From NCBI GenBank assembly GCA_005223375.1, contig RXOD01004221.1, positions 1 through 25,815 on the forward strand: a stretch of 25,815 nt of DNA. Direction: 5' to 3'. The translations under genes were made by a program, and so were the position numbers. Numbering within the stretch: position 1 is the stretch's first letter; every line of letters begins with the position of its first letter. Below are positions 7,905 through 16,616 of this stretch, in pieces. Under the pieces are notes generated by a model. It saw nothing but the letters and a program-made list of their open reading frames with translations. It did no database searches and had not been told where the DNA came from. The DNA is from Amoebophrya sp. AT5.2 (Eukaryota > Sar > Dinophyceae > Syndiniales > Amoebophryaceae).

Positions 7905-10900
7905 ATGCTGACAGGCGAGGCTACGTTCAAGCTGCCCTTCACGGGCGTGAACTTGGATCGGGCGCAGGTGGAGAAGCTTCCCCAGCCGTACCGGTTTTTG
8001 TCCAAGATCGTGGACCAGCTTTTCGAGGACGTGAGCGACAAGATCCTCGAGATTGAAAAGCGGAAGCGCGAGCAGGTGTTCGAATACAACCTTCCCGAAA
8101 TCCAGTCCACCGGCCGCATCGAGGTTTCCGCGGGGCGGATCCTGTGCTGCGCCGGGTGTAGCGCGGGCCACCAAGACCTGCCCCCCTCGCCGGAGAGCGT
8201 CGGGGGCGCGAGCGGTTCATCGAGTAGCAGCTCCACGTCGAGCTACTGCTACCAAAACGGGCTGGTGGCGTGCGGCAGCGACAGCGGAGAGCTACTTTTG
8301 CTGGATCTGGTGCGAACCGGGAAGCTGGTGTGCAGCATGCAGGTGGGCACAGTGCTGGGGTCGTCCCCGGAACCGGTGGGAGAGGAGGGCGGCGAAGTAG
8401 AGGGCGGCGTAAGCATCGTCGCAGGAAGCGGAGGAACGGGGCGGAAAGAGGTACACTTCGCAAGAACCCGCAGATTGGAATTTGTTGTGCGCCCTCGCTA
8501 GAGCTAGTATAGCTATAGCCACAGAATTGAAAGTATCTATATGGCATAACTGGTGGAAGGAGGGCGTGTCGTGGGCACAACTTTCCTGCTAAAAAATCGA
8601 CAAGACAACCGCTCATGTATGATGATGATCACGACACAAAACCAAACCGGCACCACCAGGGCGCTGTCACGCACGTTGCGATGACGACTGGCTTTTACAG
8701 ACGGCGCGCACTGTGCGAGAACTGCACGCTTTGGCGCAAGACTAGTCCGAAGATTGTGTGCGCGGTGACGGGAACGAGCGACCTTCGTGTGTGCGAGTTC
8801 CGCAAGCCGACGTCTGATCTCGCGCCCTTCGCGAAGATCGCTCTATCGGCCGGAAACAATCTCACCGAGGTCCTGTCGCTGCACTCCTGGGCTGCTAGCG
8901 GCGCCCTCTGGACGTGTGTCTTCGTTACCGCTCCCCCCGCAGCTGCACCAGCGGGTGAGCAGGAGGCAGCCCCCCCAGCCCCCTCGGAAGCGAAAATCCT
9001 GGTCTTTCGCAGCAACCTGGGCGTTCCCGTGTCGTCGGCACAAGAGCGGAAGCCGTTCACGATCGAGGAAACCGCGGAGACTGACACCGAGCAGCACGGC
9101 GCCGGCGGCGCGGGCACGAACGCCGCCTGGGACTCGTTGCCGGAATCCAGCACCGTGTCCACGCCCATTTACGTGTTCGACCAGCTCCCGGGCTTCTCCG
9201 TGCGGGCCGTGGAGGTGCCGCGCCCGCGACTCGGCTCGATGCACCTGGACTTCTTTTTCACGTGCGGGGAGGCCGCCAACAGCGGGTATGGCCGGCCCGG
9301 GAGCGTGCTTCTGTGGAGCGAGGACGCGCGACTGGTGTACTTCGCCTCGGTGCCGCAGCCCGCGGATCCCGCGAACGCGCGCGCCGCACTGGTGGCCGAG
9401 GATCCGAGCGTGGACCTAACGGAGGTCCCGTTGCCGCCGGTGGAGGAGAGCGTGGCGCCGGTGGAGAGCAGCGCGGAACTCTTTTTTGGCCGGCACTGGC
9501 TGTTCATGGACAAGGTGTCGGCCGTGGGCAGGTCCGCCAGCGGAACGGTGCTGGCCGTGGGCACGCAGGGAGGGTGAGCTCTGCTCTGTTTTTGCTCTGA
9601 CGTAAGTATCTACATGGTACAACTCAATCTTCATCTTGCGCTTCTCCTTCGCACCACCCTAGATCAGAAGTAGAAGTGAGATACTTACGTCAGAGAATCA
9701 GATGTGTCGAGAACAACAAATAATTTCAGGGTGGTGACGATGTGGTCTGGGTGGACGGCCACAGCGTTGCATCCGGAGTGTCCGGGGCACTACGGGGCGG
9801 TGAAGAGCATTTCGTTCGCGGGGAACGCTCGATGCTGCACCGGGGGCGCCGACGGGTGGGTGCACATTCTCTCGTGCGAAAGCGGGCAGCTCGTTTTCCG
9901 CACAAACACGTGTCCGTCTTTCGAGCCGACGTTTGGGCTGTGCAACCTGCTGTCAGGCTTCATACCGCTGGCCGTCGGCGTCTCGGACATGGGGCAGCTC
10001 CGACTGTGGGACACGAGGCTCAGCCAGAAACTAGGGAAACTAGTGGCGATGGAAGGGTACATAACGAGATAATTAAGTAGTTTGTTGGTCATGCTGGAAG
10101 ACGGTCGTGTCGGTGACGGCAGGGGCATAGGCAATTCCAATTTCTTCGTAGCTGGCTTCTAAGTGAGGACGAGCGTTGCTTTCATGTCTACTCAGTCGTG
10201 TTCGTTGTATCTTCAAATTCAAAAATTCGATGAAAAATCAGGTCCTTCGCCGAAAACACGAAGCTTTTTGCGGCGTACGATTCTTTCGGTGTCTTCCAGA
10301 CTCAGGACGAGCACACCATCATCTCCGTGTACGACACGAACGTGGTCTTACAGGATCTCTTTAAAGGAATATCGTCCCGGCTCGCCTCCGGCAACGGACG
10401 CCTATCTGCAGGCAAACTCTTCCGGGTGCTCACAACTGAACAAAGAATGCGGGCGCCGCCGATCGCGAAGGTACTACTTTATGGAAGTTGTAAAAAGAAA
10501 GGTGTTGTTGAGCCGCGGTGAAGCACCCAGTATGAAGTGAGTTCCAGTTTTTCCACATCGACGTCACTTCAACGTGGGATGATGAAGTACTGTCATCTCG
10601 TTTGACCTTTTCTTTGTCTGTGGGTTGGGGTCGTTATCTTCGAACGACAATACGTTTTACGCGACCCCGAAGCCGAACCTCCGATGGATGAAAACAGCCG
10701 CCCCGCGACCAGTGCGCTCCCTCCCAGTCCCAGAAGAGCGGAGCGGGGTCGCAGCGCGGCGTGCAGCGGCAGCCGAGCGGAACTACGAAGTCCATTCCCG
10801 GAAGCGGAGCATCCGCGAGCGGAGGCGCGGGCAGGTCGTCCAAAAAATCGCCGTCGAAGCGCGGGTCCTCGAAAAACGCGCTGACGCAGGCGACCCTGGC

Positions 10901-11093
10901 GGCCCACGAGGTCCAGTACGACCTACCGGCGGGAGCCACGCGCCAGTATGACGCCGAACCGAATCCCCAAGACGAGAAATGGCGCAAAACCGCCATCGAG
11001 CGGTACCGACAAACTCTGGCCGAGAAGAGCAGCGCGCGCAAGAAGATCAACGCGTTGCTAGAGGAAGTCACGAAGAAGATCGGAGGCAGCTGA
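7905..11093 (+). CDS. Multi-exon WD40-repeat protein, possibly WDR93/FAP297-like
   Basis: Exons: 7905-8450, 8660-9573, 9730-10056, 10242-10470, and a last exon ending at TGA 11091-11093. The first four join in phase (2016 coding bases) across GT-AG introns. Exon 1 starts at CAAGATGC and encodes a segment with LPQPYRFLSKIVDQLFE, recalling the N-terminus of WDR93, a protein of the C1d projection of the ciliary central apparatus (FAP297 in Chlamydomonas); this is from memory and uncertain. WD40 blades are clear in exon 3 (around GHYGAVKSISF, CTGGADGWVHIL and GQLRLWDTR), with others in exons 1, 2 and 4. The C-terminus is a Ser/Lys/Gly-rich linker and then a charged helix. In the last exon the most plausible reading changes frame between about 10690 and 10760, from a missing A in a short A run, a tiny intron or an assembly error. 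A flagellar role would imply a flagellated organism. Confidence 0.65.
8451..8659 (+). other. Intron 1 of the WD40 gene
   Basis: The donor is AAAGAG|GTACAC and the acceptor CACCACCAG|GGCGCT, phase 0 on both sides. An imperfect inverted repeat lies inside: 8477-8494 against 8573-8586 (GGAA..GTTGTG..CCC against GGGCACAACTTTCC). The exon frame hits a stop at 8499-8501 if unspliced. Confidence 0.7.
9574..9729 (+). other. Intron 2 of the WD40 gene, introner-like with a perfect internal inverted repeat
   Basis: The donor is GGAGG|GTGAGC and the acceptor TTTCAG|GGTGG, phase 2 on both sides. Inside is a perfect 17-bp inverted repeat, CTCTGACGTAAGTATCT at 9595-9611 and its reverse complement at 9679-9695, separated by 67 bases. 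The word AGGGTG overlaps both splice sites (9571-9576 and 9728-9733), as expected if an insertion duplicated its target and the duplicate supplied GT and AG. The repeat arm itself contains a GTAAGT donor-like word. Confidence 0.8.
10057..10241 (+). other. Intron 3 of the WD40 gene
   Basis: The donor is GAAGG|GTACAT and the acceptor AAATCAG|GTCCTTC, phase 2 on both sides. Joining restores a continuous WD40-like reading that otherwise stops at 10070-10072. No strong inverted repeat was seen. Confidence 0.65.
10471..10640 (+). other. Intron 4 of the WD40 gene, right boundary uncertain
   Basis: The donor is GCGAAG|GTACTA, phase 0. Two last-exon readings compete. Frame 1 from about 10630 gives a VVIFERQYVLRDPEAEPP segment but has no AG upstream within its open frame. 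Frame 2 uses an AG near 10586 and gives a less typical sequence. GAAGGTACT at the donor and GAAGTACT near 10584 are similar words. The end given here is a placeholder. Confidence 0.35.
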
Positions 11094-11700
11094 GCACGAG
11101 GCTTTTCGTTCTTGTGATCATGGCGGGTGTGTCGCGGGCAATGAATTCTTTGTTAGCGCAACAAACTACGTGGCAGCGGGCAGGGAACGAAGTTTTTAGC
11201 TGAGCTTCGTCGCTTTCTTCGTCTGTCTTTTTGGTGGCGTCAACGGATTAAGGTACACGTGTTTTTGTAGAGATGCACGGTTCATTTTCATTACCACCAC
11301 CACCACCAGCAAGAAATCCATCGCGGTCGCGGATGTTGTCTGGGAACCAAGTATTGTGCCGTTTTGATCAACAAAGAACGACTACGTGAACGTGTACGAG
11401 ACGAGCAGAAAGCCTTTGTCAGAGTGCCAAAATCGGAGCGCGCAAAACGGTACATCAGATAAAACACGTTTGAGCGAAAGCCCTGAGCCTCAAGCCTTCC
11501 TTATTCGCATTCGAGCAACTGAGCGAAACGAAATCGAATGCTACGCCAGCAATGGAAAAACTGCGACGCGGGATAGCAATTCAAAATTAGTGCTCCCTTC
11601 AAAACTGAATGAAAACGCGCACGACCGTAACTTGGCCAAATGGTCTGTATTATAGGTAGAAAGGTTTGAGCCACGACATTCCTTCCGGCGCACAACGAAC
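11094..11700 (+). other. Non-coding spacer between WD40 and ACT genes
   Basis: Six hundred bases with an (ACC)5 microsatellite at 11293-11308. An 89-codon open frame (11386-11655) begins at GTG rather than ATG and has no recognisable motif. Nothing else is evident. The ACT gene promoter should lie here. Confidence 0.5.
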
Positions 11701-12570
11701 ATGTCTGAGTCTTCGCACGCCGCCCTTTGGTCTTCCATCCGTGGGCTGAAGCCGACTCGGAGGCCCGGCACCTTCGTTTTTGCCAAGCTCAGTTTGGAAC
11801 AATTAAGCCAGATCGACCGCGCGGACACGCTCTGTGAGTTCAAGGAGTCCCCCGACTCCGTCACGGTCGTGATGGAGAAGGCGGTCGCAGACGACGCGGC
11901 GAAGAAGTACAAGGAGGTGCTTGCAAAGACGCGGTCCCCGTTCGAAGCCGCCTGGATCCGGCTTGACAGCTACTCGGCCGCCGAGGCCTGCGGGATGACG
12001 GCCGTTTTCTCGCGTGCGCTCGCGCAGGCGGGCGTCTTCTGCAACGTGCTCGCCGGCTACGACCACGACCACCTTTTCGTGGCGAAGAAAGACGAGGACC
12101 GAGCGGTCCTCGTGCTGCAAGAAATGGCGACGTACGCAGAACGCATGCTGCGTGGCCCACCTGGACGAACAGCTGCAGGTGAAGAAGAGGAGGGAAATGC
12201 GCAAGAACCAGGAGGTGTTCTTCGCAGCGGAGCCAGGGCACAGGAACACCGAGCTTCGAGAACGCAGCCGGGCGCGGCACAGTTGGGGACGAAAGTATCG
12301 TACGCGCCGCCGGCTGCGGGAGGTGCGGGGGCATTCGCGCGAACGAGAGACCGGTCGGGGTCATGCGGAACGACGGTCGCGGGCGGCAGTAGGCAGGGCG
12401 GCCTTGTGACATCTGGAAAGGACGCCCTAGACGCAATCGTGGAGGAGGACGACATGCTGCAACGGAGGCACCAGAGCGGTTCCTCCCTCAGCGCCACGAC
12501 GCGCTCTGATACTGGGCCGCAGCCGCATCAAACGAGACGAAAAAGCAACGGGGGGCCGGTGTGGCGCTAA
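11701..12570 (+). CDS. ACT-domain protein (ACT_3/ACT_7 type) with disordered C-terminal tail
   Basis: The ATG at 11701 gives a 289-residue protein. Residues 1-70 match the start of the bacterial-type family formerly called DUF2241 (GLKPTRRPGTFVFAKL, then an FKESPDSVTVVMEK segment). Residues about 85-145 are the ACT domain, with the family signature around CGMTAVFSRALAQAG, FCNVLAGYDHDHLFV and DRAVLVLQEM. ACT domains usually bind amino acids or other small ligands and regulate enzymes; here no catalytic domain is attached, so the role is unknown. Bacterial members are about 130 residues and end where this one continues with a Gly/Ser/Arg/Glu-rich tail. Between about 12140 and 12230 the +1 frame is more protein-like, with a charged helix and G/C third positions, before the annotated frame again looks coding. 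Transfer from bacteria is plausible but not shown. Confidence 0.85.
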   Translation: MSESSHAALWSSIRGLKPTRRPGTFVFAKLSLEQLSQIDRADTLCEFKESPDSVTVVMEKAVADDAAKKYKEVLAKTRSPFEAAWIRLDSYSAAEACGMTAVFSRALAQAGVFCNVLAGYDHDHLFVAKKDEDRAVLVLQEMATYAERMLRGPPGRTAAGEEEEGNAQEPGGVLRSGARAQEHRASRTQPGAAQLGTKVSYAPPAAGGAGAFARTRDRSGSCGTTVAGGSRQGGLVTSGKDALDAIVEEDDMLQRRHQSGSSLSATTRSDTGPQPHQTRRKSNGGPVWR

Positions 12571-13118
12571 AGCTGCTAGTTTCTTTGCCGCATGGATGAC
12601 GCAGGAAAAAGATCGATGTTTTCAATCGAGTTCACCCCACACCTGACTCGGGAACTTTTGTCAGCGTGCTGAATGAAGATCCCTTGTCTGTGTCGAACTG
12701 TGTTTCGATTGACTGGTGCTTTGTTCTGAAGATCGGTGACGCCTTGCAGCCCATGCCTGTGGAATCAATCGATCCATCATAGTTCGAAATCCAAATGATC
12801 AAAAGAACAGGTGGTTGGGAGGTTTCCGACCTTCATTGTCCTGTTCCACGGTAGCCTCGTGGTCCTGAATGCAATAAAGTCGCATTGAGATGATCCACGA
12901 AACACACGATTCGTTCTGCCATTGGTGTGATTTATCAAGAATGAACTTTTTCTCGTGCCTCTGCTCCAGTTTTTCATTTGTCTTCGACGGAGCAAGTCTG
13001 TACAGATCTATTTTTCCACCCCACCTCGTTCTTACCTTCCTCGCCGACAGTTTCTGTTCGACCAGAATCACTGAAACCGTGCGCCAACATCTGCACGACA
13101 AAGATTGTTTACCGCAAA
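12571..13118 (+). other. Non-coding spacer
   Basis: No supported gene. AATAAA at 12873-12878 could serve as a polyadenylation signal of the ACT gene, though at 300 bases it is distant. The frame of the next gene is open upstream of its proposed start, from 12978, but the sequence there is not protein-like. Confidence 0.5.
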
Positions 13119-15053
13119 ATGAACAAAGCAAAGAAAATGAACCTGTTGAATCCAGCAGCTCGCTTGCGAGCACGGGTTCTTCGAGTAGCCACTGTCGCGC
13201 TTCCATTGTGCATGTGCTCCGGAACGATTAATACGCAGCGGGAGGAGCGCGGACCAGGACAATGGCGCGAGACCGGAGGAGGTCTCCTTCATCACGACCC
13301 GGGCGCTTCATCTTCGACGTCGCACTCGCAGTTCTCGCCGTCGCAATTCGGGCAGCCATTGCAGCCGGGTCGCGTTTTGAGGTCTGCGACCAACCTGGAT
13401 GTTAGTGGGACGCAGGGGTCTCAGAAGACTGGAATCGTGAGCATGGCCTCCACATCTGCAGGTTTCTCCGGGCGGGGCTTCGGTAGCGAAACCAAAAGCG
13501 TGAAGGCACGTGCACGTCCTTATACCGCGTTCGCCAGCGATCATGGGAATCACGGCAGCCACCCCACCAGTCCTCCTTGGTCTGATGCAGCTACGAGCAG
13601 GGACGCGAACCTTCTGGGCGAAATGTACGGGTGGGAACGGGTACCTGCGGGTTTTGGGGAGCTTGTCCCGCGGACAGCACGGCAGACAAGTCAAAGTAGC
13701 GTGGCGCGTGTGGTGGACGAGATCACGGCTGTTTCTCATGGTGGTGATTTCGCCCGCGGGGGCGACGCTGAGGACGGAGGCGAGGGTCCGATGCACCTTC
13801 CATCTGCAAAGCAGGGTCATGTGAATACCTTCGAACGTACCTGGAGGACGAAAGGTGGAAATTACAGCCAACGGAAGAAGGGCCTACCGCGCAGGTACGT
13901 GGTGGACATCACCTTTCCTAATCGCAAGAACCAACTCATCGACATGGAGTTCGTGGGCAAGCCGCTGATGCGCATCTGTAACCAGGTGCGCGACGATGTG
14001 GCGGAAGAGTTTTTGGGCGTCTCGCGCGAACAGCTGCGCGCGGCCGAACAAGAGGCAATCGCCACCAAGGGGTCGCGGCAGGGCGTTGTGCACGTGATTC
14101 CGGAGTACGAATTCGATCTGAAAACGCGGGTGCGAGATAAAAGCACGCACACGTCGAGAGTGACGCCGAAAATCAACGAGTTGCGCGGGCCGATCGTGAT
14201 TACGCTCACGACGAGCAATCCCCTGCACTTCGTTGTGGGGGTGCGTGGGCTAGCGCGCGGAATCTACGCGGCACTTTACTCGAAAGACCACCCGCTGAGG
14301 ATACGTACTTGCGTCGGAGCCGGAGGTGCGCCGGCGATGCCGGGCTCCGAGTGGGCCTGGGCGAGTCCGGACAAAATCGCAGCCCAGGTGGACATGCAGT
14401 TTCAGTTTCCGCAGTTGCCGAAATCTGCGGTTGAGGCGGAGACGCTAGCGCGGAACGCGCCGGCCAGTGTTGGCGGGATGACCCCCGCCAAGAACATTGG
14501 AGGCGTCTGGAACATGATTTCGCTCGGGGAGGCGATGTTTGCGTTCTCGTCGGCCAAAGAAAAGCAACTCCAGCAGTGGCAGGAGCGCCGGACGACCGCG
14601 GAGCCGGCGGAGGCCGGCACTGGCGGAGCGGCAACACGATCTATGCGTCTGGTCACAGAAGGACGAGACTTAAGCAGAGAGCGGCCGCTGCGTTTATTGC
14701 CGAAGGAGCGGGGTGACCCAGATTTGCATTTGAGAAGCTGTCTCGCCACCCTGAACATCGTGACCGAAAGCCTGGTCGGCCACTTACACCCTTGGAGAGG
14801 TGGGGGGGAACGACAGACATTTCTCACCGGCGAAACTTGGATGGGCACCACGTTAGAAAAATTCGCTCCGCTACCACGTGGTGCAGATGGCGTCGATAAA
14901 CTCTTTACTAGCAGCTCGCTGTCGCTGCCGGAGGGAGTCGGGTGGCAGCTGCACCGGGCACAGTCGGCGGACGAGCGGGCAGGGGGTCGAGAACAGGCGG
15001 GGGGGCCGAGCGATTCACACAAGAACTGGCTGCGCCCGACGCTGTCGGTGTGA
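13119..15053 (+). CDS. Unrecognised 644-residue protein with possible N-terminal targeting sequence
   Basis: I chose the ATG at 13119 because it starts a basic segment free of Asp and Glu for about 40 residues, with a hydrophobic stretch (VLRVATVALPLCMC). That fits a signal peptide or a mitochondrial presequence. The frame is open to 12978, so a longer product is possible. Residues about 45-235 are low complexity and Gly/Ser/Thr rich. Residues about 245-400 look folded, with alternating hydrophobic strands (RRYVVDITFPN, GVVHVIPEYEFDL, GPIVITLTTSNPLHFVVGVRG). A Trp-containing region around 410-430 and a basic, Gly-rich tail follow. No domain family is recognised. The gene is intronless as read. 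The stop is TGA at 15051-15053. Confidence 0.6.
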   Translation: MNKAKKMNLLNPAARLRARVLRVATVALPLCMCSGTINTQREERGPGQWRETGGGLLHHDPGASSSTSHSQFSPSQFGQPLQPGRVLRSATNLDVSGTQGSQKTGIVSMASTSAGFSGRGFGSETKSVKARARPYTAFASDHGNHGSHPTSPPWSDAATSRDANLLGEMYGWERVPAGFGELVPRTARQTSQSSVARVVDEITAVSHGGDFARGGDAEDGGEGPMHLPSAKQGHVNTFERTWRTKGGNYSQRKKGLPRRYVVDITFPNRKNQLIDMEFVGKPLMRICNQVRDDVAEEFLGVSREQLRAAEQEAIATKGSRQGVVHVIPEYEFDLKTRVRDKSTHTSRVTPKINELRGPIVITLTTSNPLHFVVGVRGLARGIYAALYSKDHPLRIRTCVGAGGAPAMPGSEWAWASPDKIAAQVDMQFQFPQLPKSAVEAETLARNAPASVGGMTPAKNIGGVWNMISLGEAMFAFSSAKEKQLQQWQERRTTAEPAEAGTGGAATRSMRLVTEGRDLSRERPLRLLPKERGDPDLHLRSCLATLNIVTESLVGHLHPWRGGGERQTFLTGETWMGTTLEKFAPLPRGADGVDKLFTSSSLSLPEGVGWQLHRAQSADERAGGREQAGGPSDSHKNWLRPTLSV

Positions 15054-16616
15054 AAAAAAAGAGCGCGCGGTTGGGAACCCGAGAAAAGAAATTGCGGTTG
15101 CGGACCGGGAAAACGAAAAGGTAGACAAAGGAACTGCTGAAGAACGGAACATCACCAAGAATGAAGTAGTAAAAGCACTCTTTTTTATCTGCATCTTAAA
15201 TGTAAAACAAAGTGGTTTGTCCATGAGGCGTCGTCTTGCCTATGCGTTGTTTGAAAAAAAAAATATCATATCCACTGCTTTAGAAAAAGAAACTCAATCA
15301 TAAATGGTACTGCCCCGTTGCGGCCGGCTTGTCTCGTCTTCTTCACTCACAACTCTGATGTCTATAAATGTACTCTAGTTTGAGGCAGCTTTTTCCAAGA
15401 GCGTGACGCTTTCTTTCGAAACAAAAGATTGACAAGTCGAATTTATTAACGTCATACATTGATTCCTCCTGTTGAACGAGAGCAGGTGGGTTTCAGTTCG
15501 GACCTCACTTCAAGAATCAACTTCTCGGCTGTATTAATTTAGATTTTCCCCCGAACAAGTTTTGGTTCTGGAATCTGATCTCATACAACTCCTGCTCTTG
15601 CTCTTGCAGTGACTGAAATTTACCGAGCCCGCAACACATCTGGCCGCCTCTGGAAGTTTCCCCTAGTACGCATCATCATCGTCAAATGAATCAATGCCAG
15701 AGCATGTTGTACTGTTCGAAGCAGTTCCTTGTCGTTGTTGAGACTTTCCGTCGTACCCGTTTCGTTGGTACTAACTCGAATCACTGCATATGCATATGAT
15801 TTGTTTGTCTTTGTTCTTCAACTACAGAAGTTCGTCCGTCGCCCTCGCTGCTTTGCTTGCGTACTAGAGCTAGTCTTGTTCTAAACCAAAACCTAAAGGA
15901 TGACGATGAGTGCCATTACGTTTCGAATCTATGTGGAGATGTATTTGCCATGATTCATCGTTGTAACCGTCAACATCGTGACTCAGTGGAGGTAGTTTCT
16001 GGATCTTTCAGTGCTGCACAAAGAGTTGGTCCTCACCTCGTCCGTAAATGTCGGCCTCAACAAAAGAAGCGTGGTGCAGCCGTGACGTCGTTGCTTCGTT
16101 TTCCTTTTCTTCTGTTACTACTTCCGTCTACGTCGAAGTCTGTCTGTGTCGTCTACTCATCCCCTCGTCGTCGCTGACCTGCACTCGCACTCACATTGTT
16201 TCCCCCCGATATAATCAAAACACGTGCAGCACGTGTCAAAACACCTGCACCAGCACGTGCACCTGCACTTCCGCAGGAAACTACACTCGCAACAGGACCG
16301 CCTCCTACTACTTTTCTTACCCCAAAAAAGCTAGCAGCATGTGTAGACCTAGACCAGAAAATCAAAATAAAATTATTTTTTTGTTTTCGTGCCCGTGCTG
16401 CACCAGGGGAAGCGTTGTTGATGTTGAAAAATGGGTGACCAACACGAAGATGAAAAACGAGCGGAGGATATACGACTGAAAGTTGTCGATGGGCGGCAGG
16501 CTGGCTTTGTCCTACCGCATCGATTGAGGTCGAGGAGCTGCGGGGATTTCTTTCGTATCTATTTCTAGCCCCGAGAGCGAGAGGAGGAGGACCGACCATC
16601 TCCACTGTGGCCCTGC
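15054..16616 (+). other. Long spacer upstream of the giant ORF
   Basis: About 1.56 kb without a convincing gene. It contains a 12-base palindrome CATATGCATATG at 15787-15798 and a cluster of CACGTG words at 16220-16260. Short open frames here are compositional. It presumably contains the 3' end of the preceding gene and the promoter and leader of the next. Confidence 0.5.
16220..16236. promoter_or_regulatory. Inverted pair of CACGTG sites
   Basis: ACACGTGC and GCACGTGT form a perfect 8-bp inverted repeat around a single A; a third CACGTG follows at about 16254. CACGTG is the E-box/G-box core bound by bHLH and bZIP factors in other eukaryotes. The site is 380 bases before the giant ORF. A regulatory role is inference; the sequence is locally repetitive in CACGTGC and CACCTGC words. 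Confidence 0.3.

Noticed and set aside
11386..11655. 89-codon ORF before the ACT gene
   Set aside because: It starts at GTG and has no domain; it is likely chance or leader sequence.
16220..16265. CRISPR-like repeat array
   Set aside because: Words are short and irregular with no spacers; the sequence is a local low-complexity CACGTG/CACCTG region in a eukaryotic context.
16048..16479. 143-codon ORF with a Cys/Thr-rich stretch before the giant gene
   Set aside because: The Cys/Thr pattern comes from local CACGTGC and CACCTGC repeats; the rest is not protein-like.
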